Numbered from the stretch's first letter, positions 1 through 8,599 are shown. The stretch: 64,000 bases of DNA from Cryptosporangium minutisporangium (GCF_039536245.1 NZ_BAAAYN010000019.1:1-64000); one strand, 5' to 3'. Numbers and translations are program-made. Notes: generated from the sequence alone by a model not told the origin.

Positions 1-1
1 G

Positions 2-598
2 CCAGCCCCCGCCGCGCCGCCAGCCCTCGCCGCGCCGCCGGCCCCCACGGCACCGGCAGCGTCGGCCGGGCGGGCGCTGCCGCCGGAGGTGGTGGCCGCG
101 ATGCGCCCCGCGAGCACGCTGCAACGCCCCACCGGCGAGCGCGCGAGCCTTCCGTTCCGTCCGGGCGACGCCCCGCCCGCGGCTCCCCGGCCCGTCGACC
201 CGAACCCGCCGAACGACGTCACCCCGCCGAACGACGCGACTCCCACGAACGACGCCACTTCCGCGGCCGACCCGCCCTCGGTGGACGGGAGCCTCGACGA
301 GAACGAAACCGACGACATGCGGGACGAGTTCGTCGAGGAGCTCTGGTTCTGGCTGGAGGACGAGGCCGACGACACCCCGGCGACCGTCGACGAGTGGCTG
401 CGCGACACGTTGCTGCGCATCGTCGACGTCACCGAGGAGTCGATCACGTTCGAGGATCCGACCGGTCGTGTCATCGGTCCGATCCCCGTCCCGGCCGGCA
501 TCGCCGAACAGGCCGAGCCGGGCTGGCGAGTCCGCCTCACCGCGGCCCGGACCGGCGACGCGTGGCGCCTCCGCCGCGGTGAGGCGGGTACCTCGTAA
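2..598 (+). CDS. Hypothetical protein, 5' end cut by the window edge
   Basis: The frame is open to the left edge of the window, so the N-terminus is probably missing; GTG 89 and ATG 100 are internal candidates but lack a clear ribosome binding site. The visible N-terminal half is Pro/Ala/Asn-rich low-complexity sequence with repeats around PPND and PTND. The C-terminal ~95 residues form an acidic, folded-looking segment (FVEELWFWLEDEADD and onwards) ending in a short beta-rich stretch (ITFEDPTGRVIGPIPVP). I do not recognise the family; a disordered linker followed by a small domain is all that can be said. Confidence 0.6.
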   Translation, partial: PAPAAPPALAAPPAPTAPAASAGRALPPEVVAAMRPASTLQRPTGERASLPFRPGDAPPAAPRPVDPNPPNDVTPPNDATPTNDATSAADPPSVDGSLDENETDDMRDEFVEELWFWLEDEADDTPATVDEWLRDTLLRIVDVTEESITFEDPTGRVIGPIPVPAGIAEQAEPGWRVRLTAARTGDAWRLRRGEAGTS

Positions 599-613
599 TT
601 CCTCGGAGCCCGC

Positions 614-889
614 TCAGCGGACCGAGGCACACTCCGGCAACGGCTCGTCGCCGGCGGAGGCTTGCACGCCGAGCAGGTGTGCGGCGTGCCGACGGTAGGC
701 CGCGCGGTGAACCGCGTCCGGCGCCTCGACACCCGCAACCGCGGCTCGGGCGGCGACCAGTGCGGCCGCGTGAACACGAAGTCGTAGGGCGTGTGCTTGT
801 CGTCGTTCTCGTGCCGTCATCGCGCTCACCGACCCCTGTAGCGCTGTGGCACCGAGCAGTTCGTCGTCCTCTGCTTGATGCGTTGACAC
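614..889 (-). CDS. Small hypothetical protein (91 aa)
   Basis: Ala/Arg/His-rich protein of 91 residues beginning with GTG; an internal ATG at 820 (MTARERRQAH) is an alternative start. It fills the only gap between the first gene and the sensor kinase and converges with the first gene. A TATCGT hexamer lies 4 nt before the GTG, a little close for a leaderless start. A helix-rich basic centre (RRQAHALRLRVHAAALVAAR) is visible, but there is no recognisable family or membrane segment. It could be spurious. Confidence 0.4.
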   Translation of the reverse strand: MSTHQAEDDELLGATALQGSVSAMTARERRQAHALRLRVHAAALVAARAAVAGVEAPDAVHRAAYRRHAAHLLGVQASAGDEPLPECASVR

Positions 890-971
890 CTACACGATAA
901 CCGGTCGCGCAACCGGCTTTACGCAAGTTGCAGCCCGCATCCTCGCGCTGTTGCGCTGAAGCGGCCACCCG

Positions 972-977
972 TACGGT
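972..977 (+). promoter_or_regulatory. Putative -10 element of a leaderless promoter (histidine kinase)
   Basis: TACGGT matches TANNNT and ends 6 nt before the ATG at 984. There is no Shine-Dalgarno sequence, so transcription probably starts at or next to the start codon. The same hexamer and spacing recur in front of the ABC gene at 2859. Confidence 0.5.
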
Positions 978-983
978 GGTGCG

Positions 984-2123
984 ATGGTGGGCAGCCGGAT
1001 CCCCCGACGGGTGATCGACACGCTCGCGCTTGCCACCGTCGCCCTCGTGACCGGCCTGGACGTGTGGTGGAGCCCGCCCGGCAGCCCCCGGGCCGACGCA
1101 CTCGGTTACGCGCTCGCCGGAGCGTCGATCGCGGCATTACTGCTCCGCCGCCGACAACCGTGGCTGGTACTCGCGGTCTGCGCCGGTGCGTTCACCGTGC
1201 TGTCGCTGCGGGGCTACCGCGGCGAACTGCTGTTCCTCCCGACCGCCGTGGCGCTCTACACGGCGGTGGTCCGCAGCTCGCGGTCGCGCACCGTCCTGAT
1301 CGGTGCGATCGCGGTCGGCTGGTCGGTAGCTCTGGCGTGGACGGCCGGTGATCGGTCCAGTGCTCCGATCACCGCGATGGCCTGGCCGGTCGTCGCGGTG
1401 CTGCTCGGCGAGGTGGTGCGATCCGGCCGGGAGCTGCGCCGGGAGCAGGCCGCTCGGGAAGCTCGGTTGGCCGCCGACCGCGAACGCGAGATCGCCCGCC
1501 GGATCGAGGCGGAGCGGCTACGGATCGCCCGCGAGGTGCACGACGTCGTCGCGCACGTCATGGCGGGCGTCACCGTGCAGATGGGAGTCGCCGTCGCCGC
1601 GGTCGACCGGCGTCCGGAGGTGGCCCGCGCGGCGCTGCACCAGGCCCGCACCGCGAGCCGGGGCGCGCTGGCCGAGTTACGCACCGCGGTCGCGCTGCTC
1701 CGCGACGGCACGTCCGCCCTCGACGCCGGTCCGCCGCCGGGTTTGGCCGACCTCGCCGGCCTGGCGGACGGCACGCGTTCACCGACCCTCCAGGTCGACG
1801 TCCGCACGGATCCGGACGCCACGCCGCTGCCCGCCGTCCTCGAACTCACCGCGTACCGCATCGTCCAGGAGGCGCTGACCAACGTCGTCCGCCACGCGCA
1901 CGCCACCCGGGTGGACGTCTCGGTACGCCGAGACCAGGAGGTCTTGGTCGTGGACGTCACCGACGACGGTGTCGGCGGCACCGATCCGCCCGGCCGGGAG
2001 GGCTTCGGGCTGCGCGGAATGGCCGAACGGGCCGCGAGTTTCGGTGGTCGGATCGAGGCCGGTCCGCGGCCTGACGGTGGCTTCCGGGTCCGCGCGTTCC
2101 TTCCGACCGGAGGTGCGTGGTGA
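984..2123 (+). CDS. Two-component sensor histidine kinase (DesK/NarL-type, HisKA_3)
   Basis: A 379-residue membrane sensor kinase that should autophosphorylate on His and pass phosphate to the overlapping response regulator. About four hydrophobic segments occupy residues 12-140. A coiled linker rich in Arg/Glu (145-180) leads to the dimerisation/phosphoacceptor helix, with the likely phospho-His at 186 in REVHDVVAH. The HATPase domain shows the N-box around N300 (QEALTNVVRHA), a G1 box at 327-332 (DDGVGG) and a G2 box at 340-346 (GFGLRGM). No extracytoplasmic sensor domain is evident, so it may sense a membrane signal. The stop overlaps the regulator start (GTGA). The ABC exporter downstream suggests control of drug or peptide efflux, which is inference from context. 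Confidence 0.93.
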   Translation: MVGSRIPRRVIDTLALATVALVTGLDVWWSPPGSPRADALGYALAGASIAALLLRRRQPWLVLAVCAGAFTVLSLRGYRGELLFLPTAVALYTAVVRSSRSRTVLIGAIAVGWSVALAWTAGDRSSAPITAMAWPVVAVLLGEVVRSGRELRREQAAREARLAADREREIARRIEAERLRIAREVHDVVAHVMAGVTVQMGVAVAAVDRRPEVARAALHQARTASRGALAELRTAVALLRDGTSALDAGPPPGLADLAGLADGTRSPTLQVDVRTDPDATPLPAVLELTAYRIVQEALTNVVRHAHATRVDVSVRRDQEVLVVDVTDDGVGGTDPPGREGFGLRGMAERAASFGGRIEAGPRPDGGFRVRAFLPTGGAW

Positions 2124-2803
2124 CCGCGATCCGGGTGGTGCTCGCCGACGACCAGACGATCGTGCGGGCCGGCTTCCGTGCGCTGTTCGACCTCACCGAC
2201 GATCTGCGCGTCGTCGGGGAGGCAGCGGACGGGCCGTCCGCGGTCGCCTGCGCGCGGCGGACCAGGCCGGACGTCGTTCTCATGGACATCCGGATGCCGG
2301 GGCACGACGGCCTGGAGGCCGCCCGCCGGATCCTCGCCGACCCGACGCTGACCGGCACCCGCATCCTGGTCCTGACGACGTTCGGGCTGGACGAGTACGT
2401 CTTCGAGGCCCTCTCCGTGGGCGCCAGCGGCTTCCTGCTCAAGGACGTCGACCCGGACGATCTCTATGCGGCCGTCCGGATGGTCGCGGGCGGCGGCAGC
2501 CTGCTCGACCCGGCCGTGACCCGAGCCGTCGTGCACGAGTTCGCCCGGCTGCGCGGGACGCTCGTCGGCGTCGAGCGGCTGGACGTCCTGACCGAGCGGG
2601 AGCGGGGCGTCGTCGCGCTGGTCGCTCGGGGACTGTCCAACGAGGAGATCGGCGCGCGGCTGGTCATCAGCCCGCTGACGGCGAAGACCCACGTCAGCCG
2701 TGCCCTGACCAAGCTCGGCCTGCGCGACCGGGTGCAGCTCGTCGTGCTCGCCTACGAGACCGGCCTGGTGCGGACCGGCGACTCGGTACTCCCATCGGAG
2801 TAG
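2120..2803 (+). CDS. LuxR/NarL-family response regulator
   Basis: A 227-residue DNA-binding response regulator, partner of the kinase whose stop codon it overlaps by 4 nt (GTGA); GTG 2117 would add one residue. The receiver domain has the acidic pair near the N-terminus (LADDQ), phosphoacceptor Asp about residue 56 (VLMDIRMPG), the conserved Thr (LVLTTF) and Lys (FLLKDV). The C-terminal LuxR helix-turn-helix starts with LTERERGVVALVARGLSNEE and contains LVISPLTAKTHVSRALTKLG. It probably activates the ABC-type exporter 50 bp downstream; no operator is identified. Confidence 0.93.
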   Translation: MTAIRVVLADDQTIVRAGFRALFDLTDDLRVVGEAADGPSAVACARRTRPDVVLMDIRMPGHDGLEAARRILADPTLTGTRILVLTTFGLDEYVFEALSVGASGFLLKDVDPDDLYAAVRMVAGGGSLLDPAVTRAVVHEFARLRGTLVGVERLDVLTERERGVVALVARGLSNEEIGARLVISPLTAKTHVSRALTKLGLRDRVQLVVLAYETGLVRTGDSVLPSE

Positions 2804-2846
2804 TCGCCGACTCCCGGTGGCGGATTCGGCGGACGTCGTCGCTTCC

Positions 2847-2852
2847 TACGGT
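2847..2852 (+). promoter_or_regulatory. Putative -10 element of a leaderless promoter (ABC ATPase)
   Basis: TACGGT ends exactly 6 nt before the ATG at 2859, with no ribosome binding site. It matches the element in front of the histidine kinase in hexamer and spacing. This supports 2859 rather than 2817 as the start. Confidence 0.5.
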
Positions 2853-2858
2853 CGGGCC

Positions 2859-3770
2859 ATGATCCGGACGCGGCACTTGACGAAACGGTACGGCAGCACA
2901 TCGGCCGTCGAGGACCTCTCACTCGACGTCCTTCCCGGCCGCGTGACGGGCTTCCTCGGCCCCAACGGCGCAGGCAAGTCGACGACGATGCGGCTCGTCC
3001 TCGGCCTGGACGCGCCGACGGCGGGCACGGCGGAGGTGAACGGGCGGGCCTACCGGGACCTCGCGATCCCGCTGCGGGAGGTCGGCGCACTGCTCGACGG
3101 CCGGGCGCTGCACCCGGGTCGCAGCGGCTACCACCACCTGCTCTACCTCGCGCAGGCGAACGGTCTGCCCCGCGAGCGGGTCGCCGAGGTCCTGGCGGAG
3201 GTCGGGCTCACCGACGTCGCCCGACGCCGAGCCGGGACGTACTCGCTGGGTATGGCGCAGCGCCTCGGGATCGCCGCGGCGCTGCTCGGCGAGCCGTCCG
3301 TGCTGATCCTCGACGAGCCGGTCAACGGGTTGGACACCGACGGCATCCGGTGGCTGCGAACGCTGCTCCGGCGCGTGGCGGCCGAGGGCCGCACGGTCCT
3401 GCTCTCCAGCCACCTGATGAGCGAGATGGAGCTCACCGCCGACCACCTGGTCGTGATCGGTGCCGGACGGCTGCTCGTCGACACCGACATGCAGGGCTTC
3501 CTCACCGCGCACTCGCAGGCGTACACGGTGGTCCGCGCGGCGGAGGCCGAACGCCTGCGGGACGTCCTCCGGGACGCCGGTGGCACGGTCCGGCCGGATC
3601 AACGAGGCGGGTGGCAGGTCGCCGGGGTGGACACCGCGACCATCGGCGAGTTGGCCGGCGCGCACCGGATCGTCCTGCACGAGTTGACGCCGCACCGGGA
3701 CTCGCTCGAGGACGCCTACGCTCGCCTGACCGACGACGTGGGTGCCCATCGGACGAGGACGGCCGCATGA
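2859..3770 (+). CDS. ABC transporter ATP-binding protein (ABC-2 export type)
   Basis: A 303-residue nucleotide-binding subunit of an ABC exporter. It shows Walker A at 34-42 (GPNGAGKST), a variant signature (YSLGMAQRLG), Walker B (VLILDEPVNGLD) and an H-loop (LLSSHLMSEM). The ~90-residue C-terminal extension is typical of drug/lantibiotic-type ATPases. The stop codon overlaps the permease start (ATGA), so the two are translationally coupled. Position after the two-component pair suggests induction by that system. Substrate is unknown; antibiotics, peptides or lipids are all possible. Confidence 0.92.
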   Translation: MIRTRHLTKRYGSTSAVEDLSLDVLPGRVTGFLGPNGAGKSTTMRLVLGLDAPTAGTAEVNGRAYRDLAIPLREVGALLDGRALHPGRSGYHHLLYLAQANGLPRERVAEVLAEVGLTDVARRRAGTYSLGMAQRLGIAAALLGEPSVLILDEPVNGLDTDGIRWLRTLLRRVAAEGRTVLLSSHLMSEMELTADHLVVIGAGRLLVDTDMQGFLTAHSQAYTVVRAAEAERLRDVLRDAGGTVRPDQRGGWQVAGVDTATIGELAGAHRIVLHELTPHRDSLEDAYARLTDDVGAHRTRTAA

Positions 3771-4492
3771 GGCACCTGGTCACGAGCGAGTTCACGAAGG
3801 TTCGGACGATCCGCTCGACGGTGGCGACGCTGCTCCTGATGGCCGCGACCACGATCGGGACGGCGCTGCTGGTCGCGTTGACCGGGAGCCTGCACCCAGG
3901 CGAGACCGCGTTGGCTGGGGCGTTGGGCAACAGTGGGGTCGGTCTGGTCGTGGCGGGGGCATTCGGGGTGCTGGTGGTGTCCACCGAGTACTCGTCCGGG
4001 ACGATGCGGGCGACGTGCGCGGCGTCCCCACGGCGGGGTGCGGTGCTCACGGCGAAAGTGTTCGTCACTGCGGCACCCGTGTTCGTCGTCGCCCTGGTCG
4101 CCGCCGCGATCGCCTACGGAGTCGCCGGCGTCCTCCTCGACCGGGCGAGCCATCCGCTCGGCGAACCGTTTCCGGCGCTGTTCGGTGTCGCGGCCTGCCA
4201 TGCCGTCGCGGCGCTGCTCGGGCTGGCGCTCGGCACCGCGCTGCGCAACGCCGCCGCCGGCGTCTCCGCGGTCGTCGGCGCGCTGCTCGTTCCGACGCTG
4301 ATCGGTCCGCTGCTCGGCGACGCCCAGCCCTGGGTGAACGGTGCGACGCCGGTCGCGGCGCTGCAGAAGCTGGTGGGTCCGACCGAAGGCCTCGGATCCC
4401 TGGCGGCGTGGCCCACGGTGGCGCTGATGGCCGCGTACACAGCGGCCGGGTTGGCCGCGAGCACGTACCTGTTCCGCACCCGCGACATCTGA
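3767..4492 (+). CDS. ABC-2 type transporter permease
   Basis: A 241-residue integral membrane protein with about six hydrophobic segments (for example TLLLMAATTIGTALLVAL, VVAGAFGVLVVSTEY, VFVVALVAAAIAYGVAG and a C-terminal LMAAYTAAGLAASTYLF). Its N-terminus (MRHLVTSEFTKVRTIRST) is the usual cytoplasmic lead-in of ABC-2 permeases, and EYSSGTMRATCAASPRR is a typical first loop. It overlaps the ATPase stop by 4 nt and should form the membrane channel of the same exporter. Confidence 0.9.
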   Translation: MRHLVTSEFTKVRTIRSTVATLLLMAATTIGTALLVALTGSLHPGETALAGALGNSGVGLVVAGAFGVLVVSTEYSSGTMRATCAASPRRGAVLTAKVFVTAAPVFVVALVAAAIAYGVAGVLLDRASHPLGEPFPALFGVAACHAVAALLGLALGTALRNAAAGVSAVVGALLVPTLIGPLLGDAQPWVNGATPVAALQKLVGPTEGLGSLAAWPTVALMAAYTAAGLAASTYLFRTRDI

Positions 4493-4504
4493 GCGGCGAC
4501 CCCC

Positions 4505-4537
4505 TAGAGTGAGGCGACTTAGGTAAGCCTAACCATA
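4505..4537 (+). promoter_or_regulatory. Promoter with IdeR/DtxR-type iron box
   Basis: A TAGAGT hexamer (4505-4510) can act as -10. Immediately downstream is TTAGGTAAGCCTAACCATA (4519-4537), which closely follows the 19-bp iron-box consensus of IdeR/DtxR/DmdR1 repressors in the left half and centre. The box covers the expected transcription start of the siderophore-interacting protein gene, so iron-loaded repressor should block it. Confidence 0.75.
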
Positions 4538-4549
4538 TGAGGTGGACGC

Positions 4550-5383
4550 ATGGCCCGGCAGAACCTGCACGCGAACCGCATCAAGCCCCAGACGTCCGAG
4601 TTGCTCACCCTGCACGTCCTGCGCCGGGAACAGATCTCGCCCCACTTCAGCCGGGTGACGCTGGGCCGCGGTGACGTCGAACGGTTCGTGCCGATGGGGT
4701 TCGACCAGTGGTTCCGTCTGTTCATCCCGGTGTCCGACGGCTCGCTGGCGCGGGCACCGCAGAAGCTCAACACGATCGCCTTCCTGCGCTTCCTGGCCGT
4801 CTCGAAGTCCGAGCGTCCGGTGCTGCGCAACTACACGGTCCGGGACTACCGCGAAGACGGCCCGGACGGCCCCGAGCTGGACGTCGACTTCGTCCTGCAC
4901 GGCTCGGCCTCCGACGAGACCGCCGGGCCCGCCGCGACCTGGGCGTCGACTTGCACGGAGGGCGACCCGGTGGCGATCTTCGACGAGGGCGTCGGCTTCA
5001 ACCCGCCGGACGGCCTGAACCGGGTCCGCCTCGTCGCCGACGAGTCCGGCCTGCCCGCCGTCGCCGGAATCTTGCGTTCGCTACCGGCCGACGCCACCGG
5101 CGAGGCGATCGTCGAGGTGCCGTCCGCAGAGGACCAGCAGCCGCTGACCGGGCCGACCGGCGTCGAGGTGACCTGGGTCGTCCGGCCGGACCCGCACGGG
5201 GTGCCGGGACAGGCGGCGCTCGCCGCGGCCTCGGCGCTGCCGGCGACGACCGAACCGTTCTACGGCTGGGTGGTCGGTGAGCAGAGCCTGCCGACCGAGC
5301 TGCGGCGGCACTGGGTCGGCCAGGGTGTACCGAAGAATCACATCATGTTCTGCGGCTACTGGCGCGTCGGTCGGAGCCAGTGA
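4550..5383 (+). CDS. Siderophore-interacting protein (FAD-dependent ferric-siderophore reductase)
   Basis: A 277-residue member of the SIP/ViuB family: cytoplasmic FAD enzymes that reduce imported ferric siderophore to release iron using NAD(P)H. The FAD-binding motif is RNYTVRDYR, followed by an acidic segment and FVLHG. The NAD(P)-binding half carries ESGLPAVAGILRSLP, and FYGWVVGEQS and FCGYWRVG lie near the C-terminus, as usual for the family. A GAGGTGG ribosome binding site precedes ATG 4550. The iron box just upstream predicts expression under iron starvation. No siderophore synthesis or uptake genes are adjacent. Confidence 0.93.
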   Translation: MARQNLHANRIKPQTSELLTLHVLRREQISPHFSRVTLGRGDVERFVPMGFDQWFRLFIPVSDGSLARAPQKLNTIAFLRFLAVSKSERPVLRNYTVRDYREDGPDGPELDVDFVLHGSASDETAGPAATWASTCTEGDPVAIFDEGVGFNPPDGLNRVRLVADESGLPAVAGILRSLPADATGEAIVEVPSAEDQQPLTGPTGVEVTWVVRPDPHGVPGQAALAAASALPATTEPFYGWVVGEQSLPTELRRHWVGQGVPKNHIMFCGYWRVGRSQ

Positions 5384-5641
5384 CCATGCGGAACGCGAAG
5401 ACTGACCCGCAAGTAACTTCAGAGCGTGACAGCGAAATCACGATCCGCCTGCGAAATCCGACAGCCCAGCCCTAGCATCAGGTGCGCCGCGCCCGACCTC
5501 CGCGTCGGTCGAAGAAGGTACTCACCGGCTGGAAAAGCGGGGTGGCTGGAACCTGTGCTGAACACCGGCTCGCTACCGAAGACCGGATATGGACGCAGGC
5601 CGGCTCGGCGCGGCCCCGCTGGTACTCCCCATCAACGGCCG

Positions 5642-6673
5642 GTGCGAATGCCCGCGGAGTGGGCACCGCACGCCGCCACGTGGATGGCGTTCCCGACGCC
5701 GAACGCGACGTTCGAAGAGGACGGTGGCCCGGCGTTGGCCGCGGCACGGAACGCGTGGGCGGCGGTGGCGAACGTCATCGTGGACTACGAACCGGTCCGG
5801 ATGCTGGTCAACACCGCCGATCGGGCCGCGGCCCGCGAGGTCCTCGACCGCCGCGTGCAGCTGATCGACGTGGAGCTGGACGACGCCTGGCTGCGGGACT
5901 CCGGGCCGACGTTCGTGCACGAGGAGAGCGGGACGGGCTCCGGGCCACGGGCGGTCGCCTGGCATTTCAACGGCTGGGGCGCGCAGTCGTGGGCCGCCTG
6001 GGATCGCGACCGGCACCTCGGGACGCGGGTCGCCCACTCGGCCGGCGTCGAGGTCGACCGGTCGCCGCTCACCCAGGAGGGCGGCGGCTTCCACGTCGAC
6101 GGCGAGGGCACGGTGCTGCTCACCGAGACCGTCCAGCTCGACCCGGACCGCAACCCGGGCTGGACCCACGCCGACGTGGAGGGCGAGATCCACTCCCGAC
6201 TCGGCACCACCACGGCGATCTGGTTACCGCGCGGGCTGACCGCGGACTACGACGAGTTCGGCACCCGCGGGCACGTCGACGTCGTCGCCACGTTCGCCTG
6301 CCCGGGGACGGTGCTCGTCCATACCCAGCCCGACCCCGGGCATCCGGATCACGAGCCCATGCGGGAGATCGCCGAGATCCTGCGCACCGCCGTCGACGCC
6401 CGGGGCAGGCGGCTGCGCGTCCTCGAACTGCCCTCCCCGACCGTCGCCGACTACGACGGGCGTCTGGTCGACCACTCCTACGTCAACCACTACCTGGGTA
6501 ACGGGGTCGTGGTCGGCTGCGCGTTCGACGACCCGGGGGACGCCCGGGCGGCGGCCGTGCTGGCGGAGGCCTACCCGGGCCGGGACGTCGTACTCGTCGA
6601 CGCCCGGGACATCTTTCGCTTCGGGGGCGGCGTGCACTGCATCACGCAGCAGCAACCCGCCACGCCCGGGTGA
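5642..6673 (+). CDS. Agmatine deiminase / peptidylarginine deiminase family protein
   Basis: About 343 residues of the PAD_porph/agmatine deiminase family, which hydrolyse a guanidino group (agmatine to N-carbamoylputrescine plus ammonia). Seen: the N-terminal MPAEWAPHAATWMAFP, a DDAWLRDSGPTF segment with substrate-binding acids, the GGGFHVDGEG loop, HVDVVATF with an active-site His, and C-terminal GGGVHC with the catalytic Cys. GTG 5642 is chosen because family proteins begin just before MPAEW; ATG 5648 is possible and no strong ribosome binding site is seen. No polyamine pathway partner lies nearby. About 255 bp of non-coding sequence separate it from the preceding gene. Confidence 0.9.
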   Translation: MRMPAEWAPHAATWMAFPTPNATFEEDGGPALAAARNAWAAVANVIVDYEPVRMLVNTADRAAAREVLDRRVQLIDVELDDAWLRDSGPTFVHEESGTGSGPRAVAWHFNGWGAQSWAAWDRDRHLGTRVAHSAGVEVDRSPLTQEGGGFHVDGEGTVLLTETVQLDPDRNPGWTHADVEGEIHSRLGTTTAIWLPRGLTADYDEFGTRGHVDVVATFACPGTVLVHTQPDPGHPDHEPMREIAEILRTAVDARGRRLRVLELPSPTVADYDGRLVDHSYVNHYLGNGVVVGCAFDDPGDARAAAVLAEAYPGRDVVLVDARDIFRFGGGVHCITQQQPATPG

Positions 6674-6680
6674 GGTGACC

Positions 6681-7850
6681 TCAGGCGGTCGGCGTAGCCA
6701 CCGCGAGCAGGACGTCGACCAGGCGGTCAGCGGCGTCCGGGCGGCCGTGGGCACGCGCCGCGTCGGCGACCTCCCGTCGCCGGGACGGATCGGCCAGCAG
6801 CGGCGCCACCGCACTCCGCAGGTCGTCGGCCGACACCTCCCCCAGCAACCCGATCGCCGCACCGGCGTCCGCCAGGTGCCGCGCGTTGTGCGCCTGCTCG
6901 CCACCGGCCGCCGCCGCGTACGGGATCAGCACCGACGCCTTGCCCAGCGCGGTGAGCTCCGCGATCGTGCCCGCACCGCTCCGGGACACCACGACGTCGG
7001 CCAGCGCGAGGACGTCCGGCAGCTCGGTGCCCAGGTAGCCGGTCACGTGGTACCGCGCGGCGAGCTCGACCGGCAGCGTGGCAGCGACCGTCCGCAAGTC
7101 CTCGACGTTCGCCGGGCCGCACTGGTGCAGGACGTTGGCCTGGGTGAGCAGCCACGGCAGGAGCTCACGCACCAGCCGGTTGATCTGCACCGCGCCCTGC
7201 GCGCCGCCGGTCACGTAGACGGTCGGCAGCACCGGGTCGAAGCCCTGCAGGCCGAGCGCTTCGATCGCTTTCTGCGGCTCGCCGGCGAGCACCGCGGGGC
7301 GCACCGGATTGCCGGTCACGACCGCCGACGCCCGGGCCGACTCCGGCAGCAACTCCACACTCGACTCGGACGAGAGCGCCATCCGGGTGGCCACCCGGGC
7401 CAGCGTCCGGTTGGCCAGGCCGAGCCGGACGGTCTGCTCGTGCACCACCAGCGGACGACGGCACATCTTCGCCGCCAGGCCGACCGGCACCGCCACGTAA
7501 CCACCGGTCGCCAGGACGACGTCCGGGCGGAACTTCGACACCAGCGACCGCGCCTCGTTCGCACCCACCGGGACCCGCGCCATGTCCCGCATGTTCGCGG
7601 CGGAGAGCATCTTCAGCGGGTTGCGGTCGCGACGGACCTTGCCGGTCGCCACCGACTCGAACCGGATTCCCTCCGCCTCGGCCACCCGGGACTCCAAGCT
7701 GTTCGCGGAGCCGATCCAGAGCACGTCCAACGCCCCGGCCAGCCGCGACTGCAGCGCGCGCACGGCGGTCAGGGCGGGATACGTGTGGCCTCCGGTTCCT
7801 CCTCCCGAAACGATCAGGCGGAACGGCCGGGCGGCAGAGGCAGAAGTCAC
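6681..7850 (-). CDS. MurG-like glycosyltransferase (UDP-GlcNAc transferase family)
   Basis: A 389-residue GT28-type glycosyltransferase with GGGTGGHTYPA at the N-terminus, FRPDVVLATGGYVAVP, HEQTVRLGLANR in place of the usual HEQNAVPGLANR, and the donor-binding region SRSGAGTIAELTALGKASVLIPYA. MurG adds GlcNAc to lipid I at the inner membrane face. This gene is not in a mur/fts cluster and deviates at several MurG positions, so it is more likely a paralogue modifying another glycolipid or metabolite. GTG 7850 has a TAATCT hexamer 6 nt upstream, suggesting a leaderless start. It lies 9 nt after the TetR stop on the same strand. Confidence 0.82.
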   Translation of the reverse strand: MTSASAARPFRLIVSGGGTGGHTYPALTAVRALQSRLAGALDVLWIGSANSLESRVAEAEGIRFESVATGKVRRDRNPLKMLSAANMRDMARVPVGANEARSLVSKFRPDVVLATGGYVAVPVGLAAKMCRRPLVVHEQTVRLGLANRTLARVATRMALSSESSVELLPESARASAVVTGNPVRPAVLAGEPQKAIEALGLQGFDPVLPTVYVTGGAQGAVQINRLVRELLPWLLTQANVLHQCGPANVEDLRTVAATLPVELAARYHVTGYLGTELPDVLALADVVVSRSGAGTIAELTALGKASVLIPYAAAAGGEQAHNARHLADAGAAIGLLGEVSADDLRSAVAPLLADPSRRREVADAARAHGRPDAADRLVDVLLAVATPTA

Positions 7851-7856
7851 GTCACC

Positions 7857-7862
7857 AGATTA
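7857..7862 (-). promoter_or_regulatory. Putative -10 element of a leaderless promoter (MurG-like gene)
   Basis: On the minus strand TAATCT ends 6 nt before GTG 7850. It overlaps the last codons of the upstream TetR gene, so the glycosyltransferase may be transcribed separately from the regulator. Confidence 0.45.
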
Positions 7863-8498
7863 GAACGAGCTGGCCTCGCCGACCGCCGGGCGTCGCACAG
7901 GAGTGGCCGGATCGCTGAAGAGGCCGTCGAGCAGGACCTGGAGCAGCCGCTCGGTCGCCTCTCCGCGGTCGACGGTGGAAGGCCCGCCGGCGAGTGCGCC
8001 CTCCAGCATCTCGAAGACGAGGGGAAGGTCGGCGATCGAGACGTCGGCGCGCAGGCTGCCCTCCTCCTGGGCGCGGCGGAACGCGGGGCCGAGCACGGCG
8101 AGCAGCCCTTCGGTGTACCGGCGCTGCTGCCGCTCGGGCAGTTCCCGGAAGAGGCGCACGAGTGGGCGGTGCTCGAGCTGCATCGACATCACCGCGTGCA
8201 GCAGGTCGCGGAACGTCAAGCCGTCGGCGTCGTGCGCGGCCGCCCCACGCTCGAGGTCCGCGAGCCACTGGGCCGCGACCGCGAATCCCAGCGCGTTGCG
8301 GTCGGGAAAGTGCCGGTAGACGGTCGCCCGGCCGAGCCCGGCACGGCGTGCGATCTCGTCCAGCGGAACGACGTCGCCATCGCTCCGGAACGCGTCCTCG
8401 GCGACCCGCAGAATAGCTTCCCGGTTACGCCGGGCATCCAGCCGTCGAGGCTCTGATCCCGCCGCTGGAATCGCTCGCACGATGCGGACATTACCCAT
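7860..8498 (-). CDS. TetR/AcrR family transcriptional regulator
   Basis: A 212-residue repressor-type regulator. The N-terminal helix-turn-helix reads NREAILRVAEDAFRSDGDVV, IARRAGLGRATVYRHFP and RNALGFAVAA, followed by a helical ligand-binding half of typical length. ATG 8498 is preferred; a longer reading to TTG 8516 exists. It is divergent from the GMC oxidoreductase gene (about 100 bp between starts) and directly upstream of the MurG-like gene, so either could be its target. A short dyad GACAAATCTGTC (8568-8579) in the shared gap is a possible operator. Confidence 0.9.
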   Translation of the reverse strand: MGNVRIVRAIPAAGSEPRRLDARRNREAILRVAEDAFRSDGDVVPLDEIARRAGLGRATVYRHFPDRNALGFAVAAQWLADLERGAAAHDADGLTFRDLLHAVMSMQLEHRPLVRLFRELPERQQRRYTEGLLAVLGPAFRRAQEEGSLRADVSIADLPLVFEMLEGALAGGPSTVDRGEATERLLQVLLDGLFSDPATPVRRPAVGEASSF

Positions 8499-8599
8499 CA
8501 GTAGTGAGATCGGCAATCAGTTCTTTCTCTCGGTTCGGCTCCCTAGAGTTCGGCCATCGTTGTCGCCGACAAATCTGTCATTGCCGGGAGGAATTCGGG

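Noticed and set aside
6675-8456. 593-codon plus-strand frame opposite the MurG-like and TetR genes
   Set aside because: His/Arg/Gln-rich composition typical of antisense frames in very G+C-rich DNA; both opposite-strand genes have clear family motifs.
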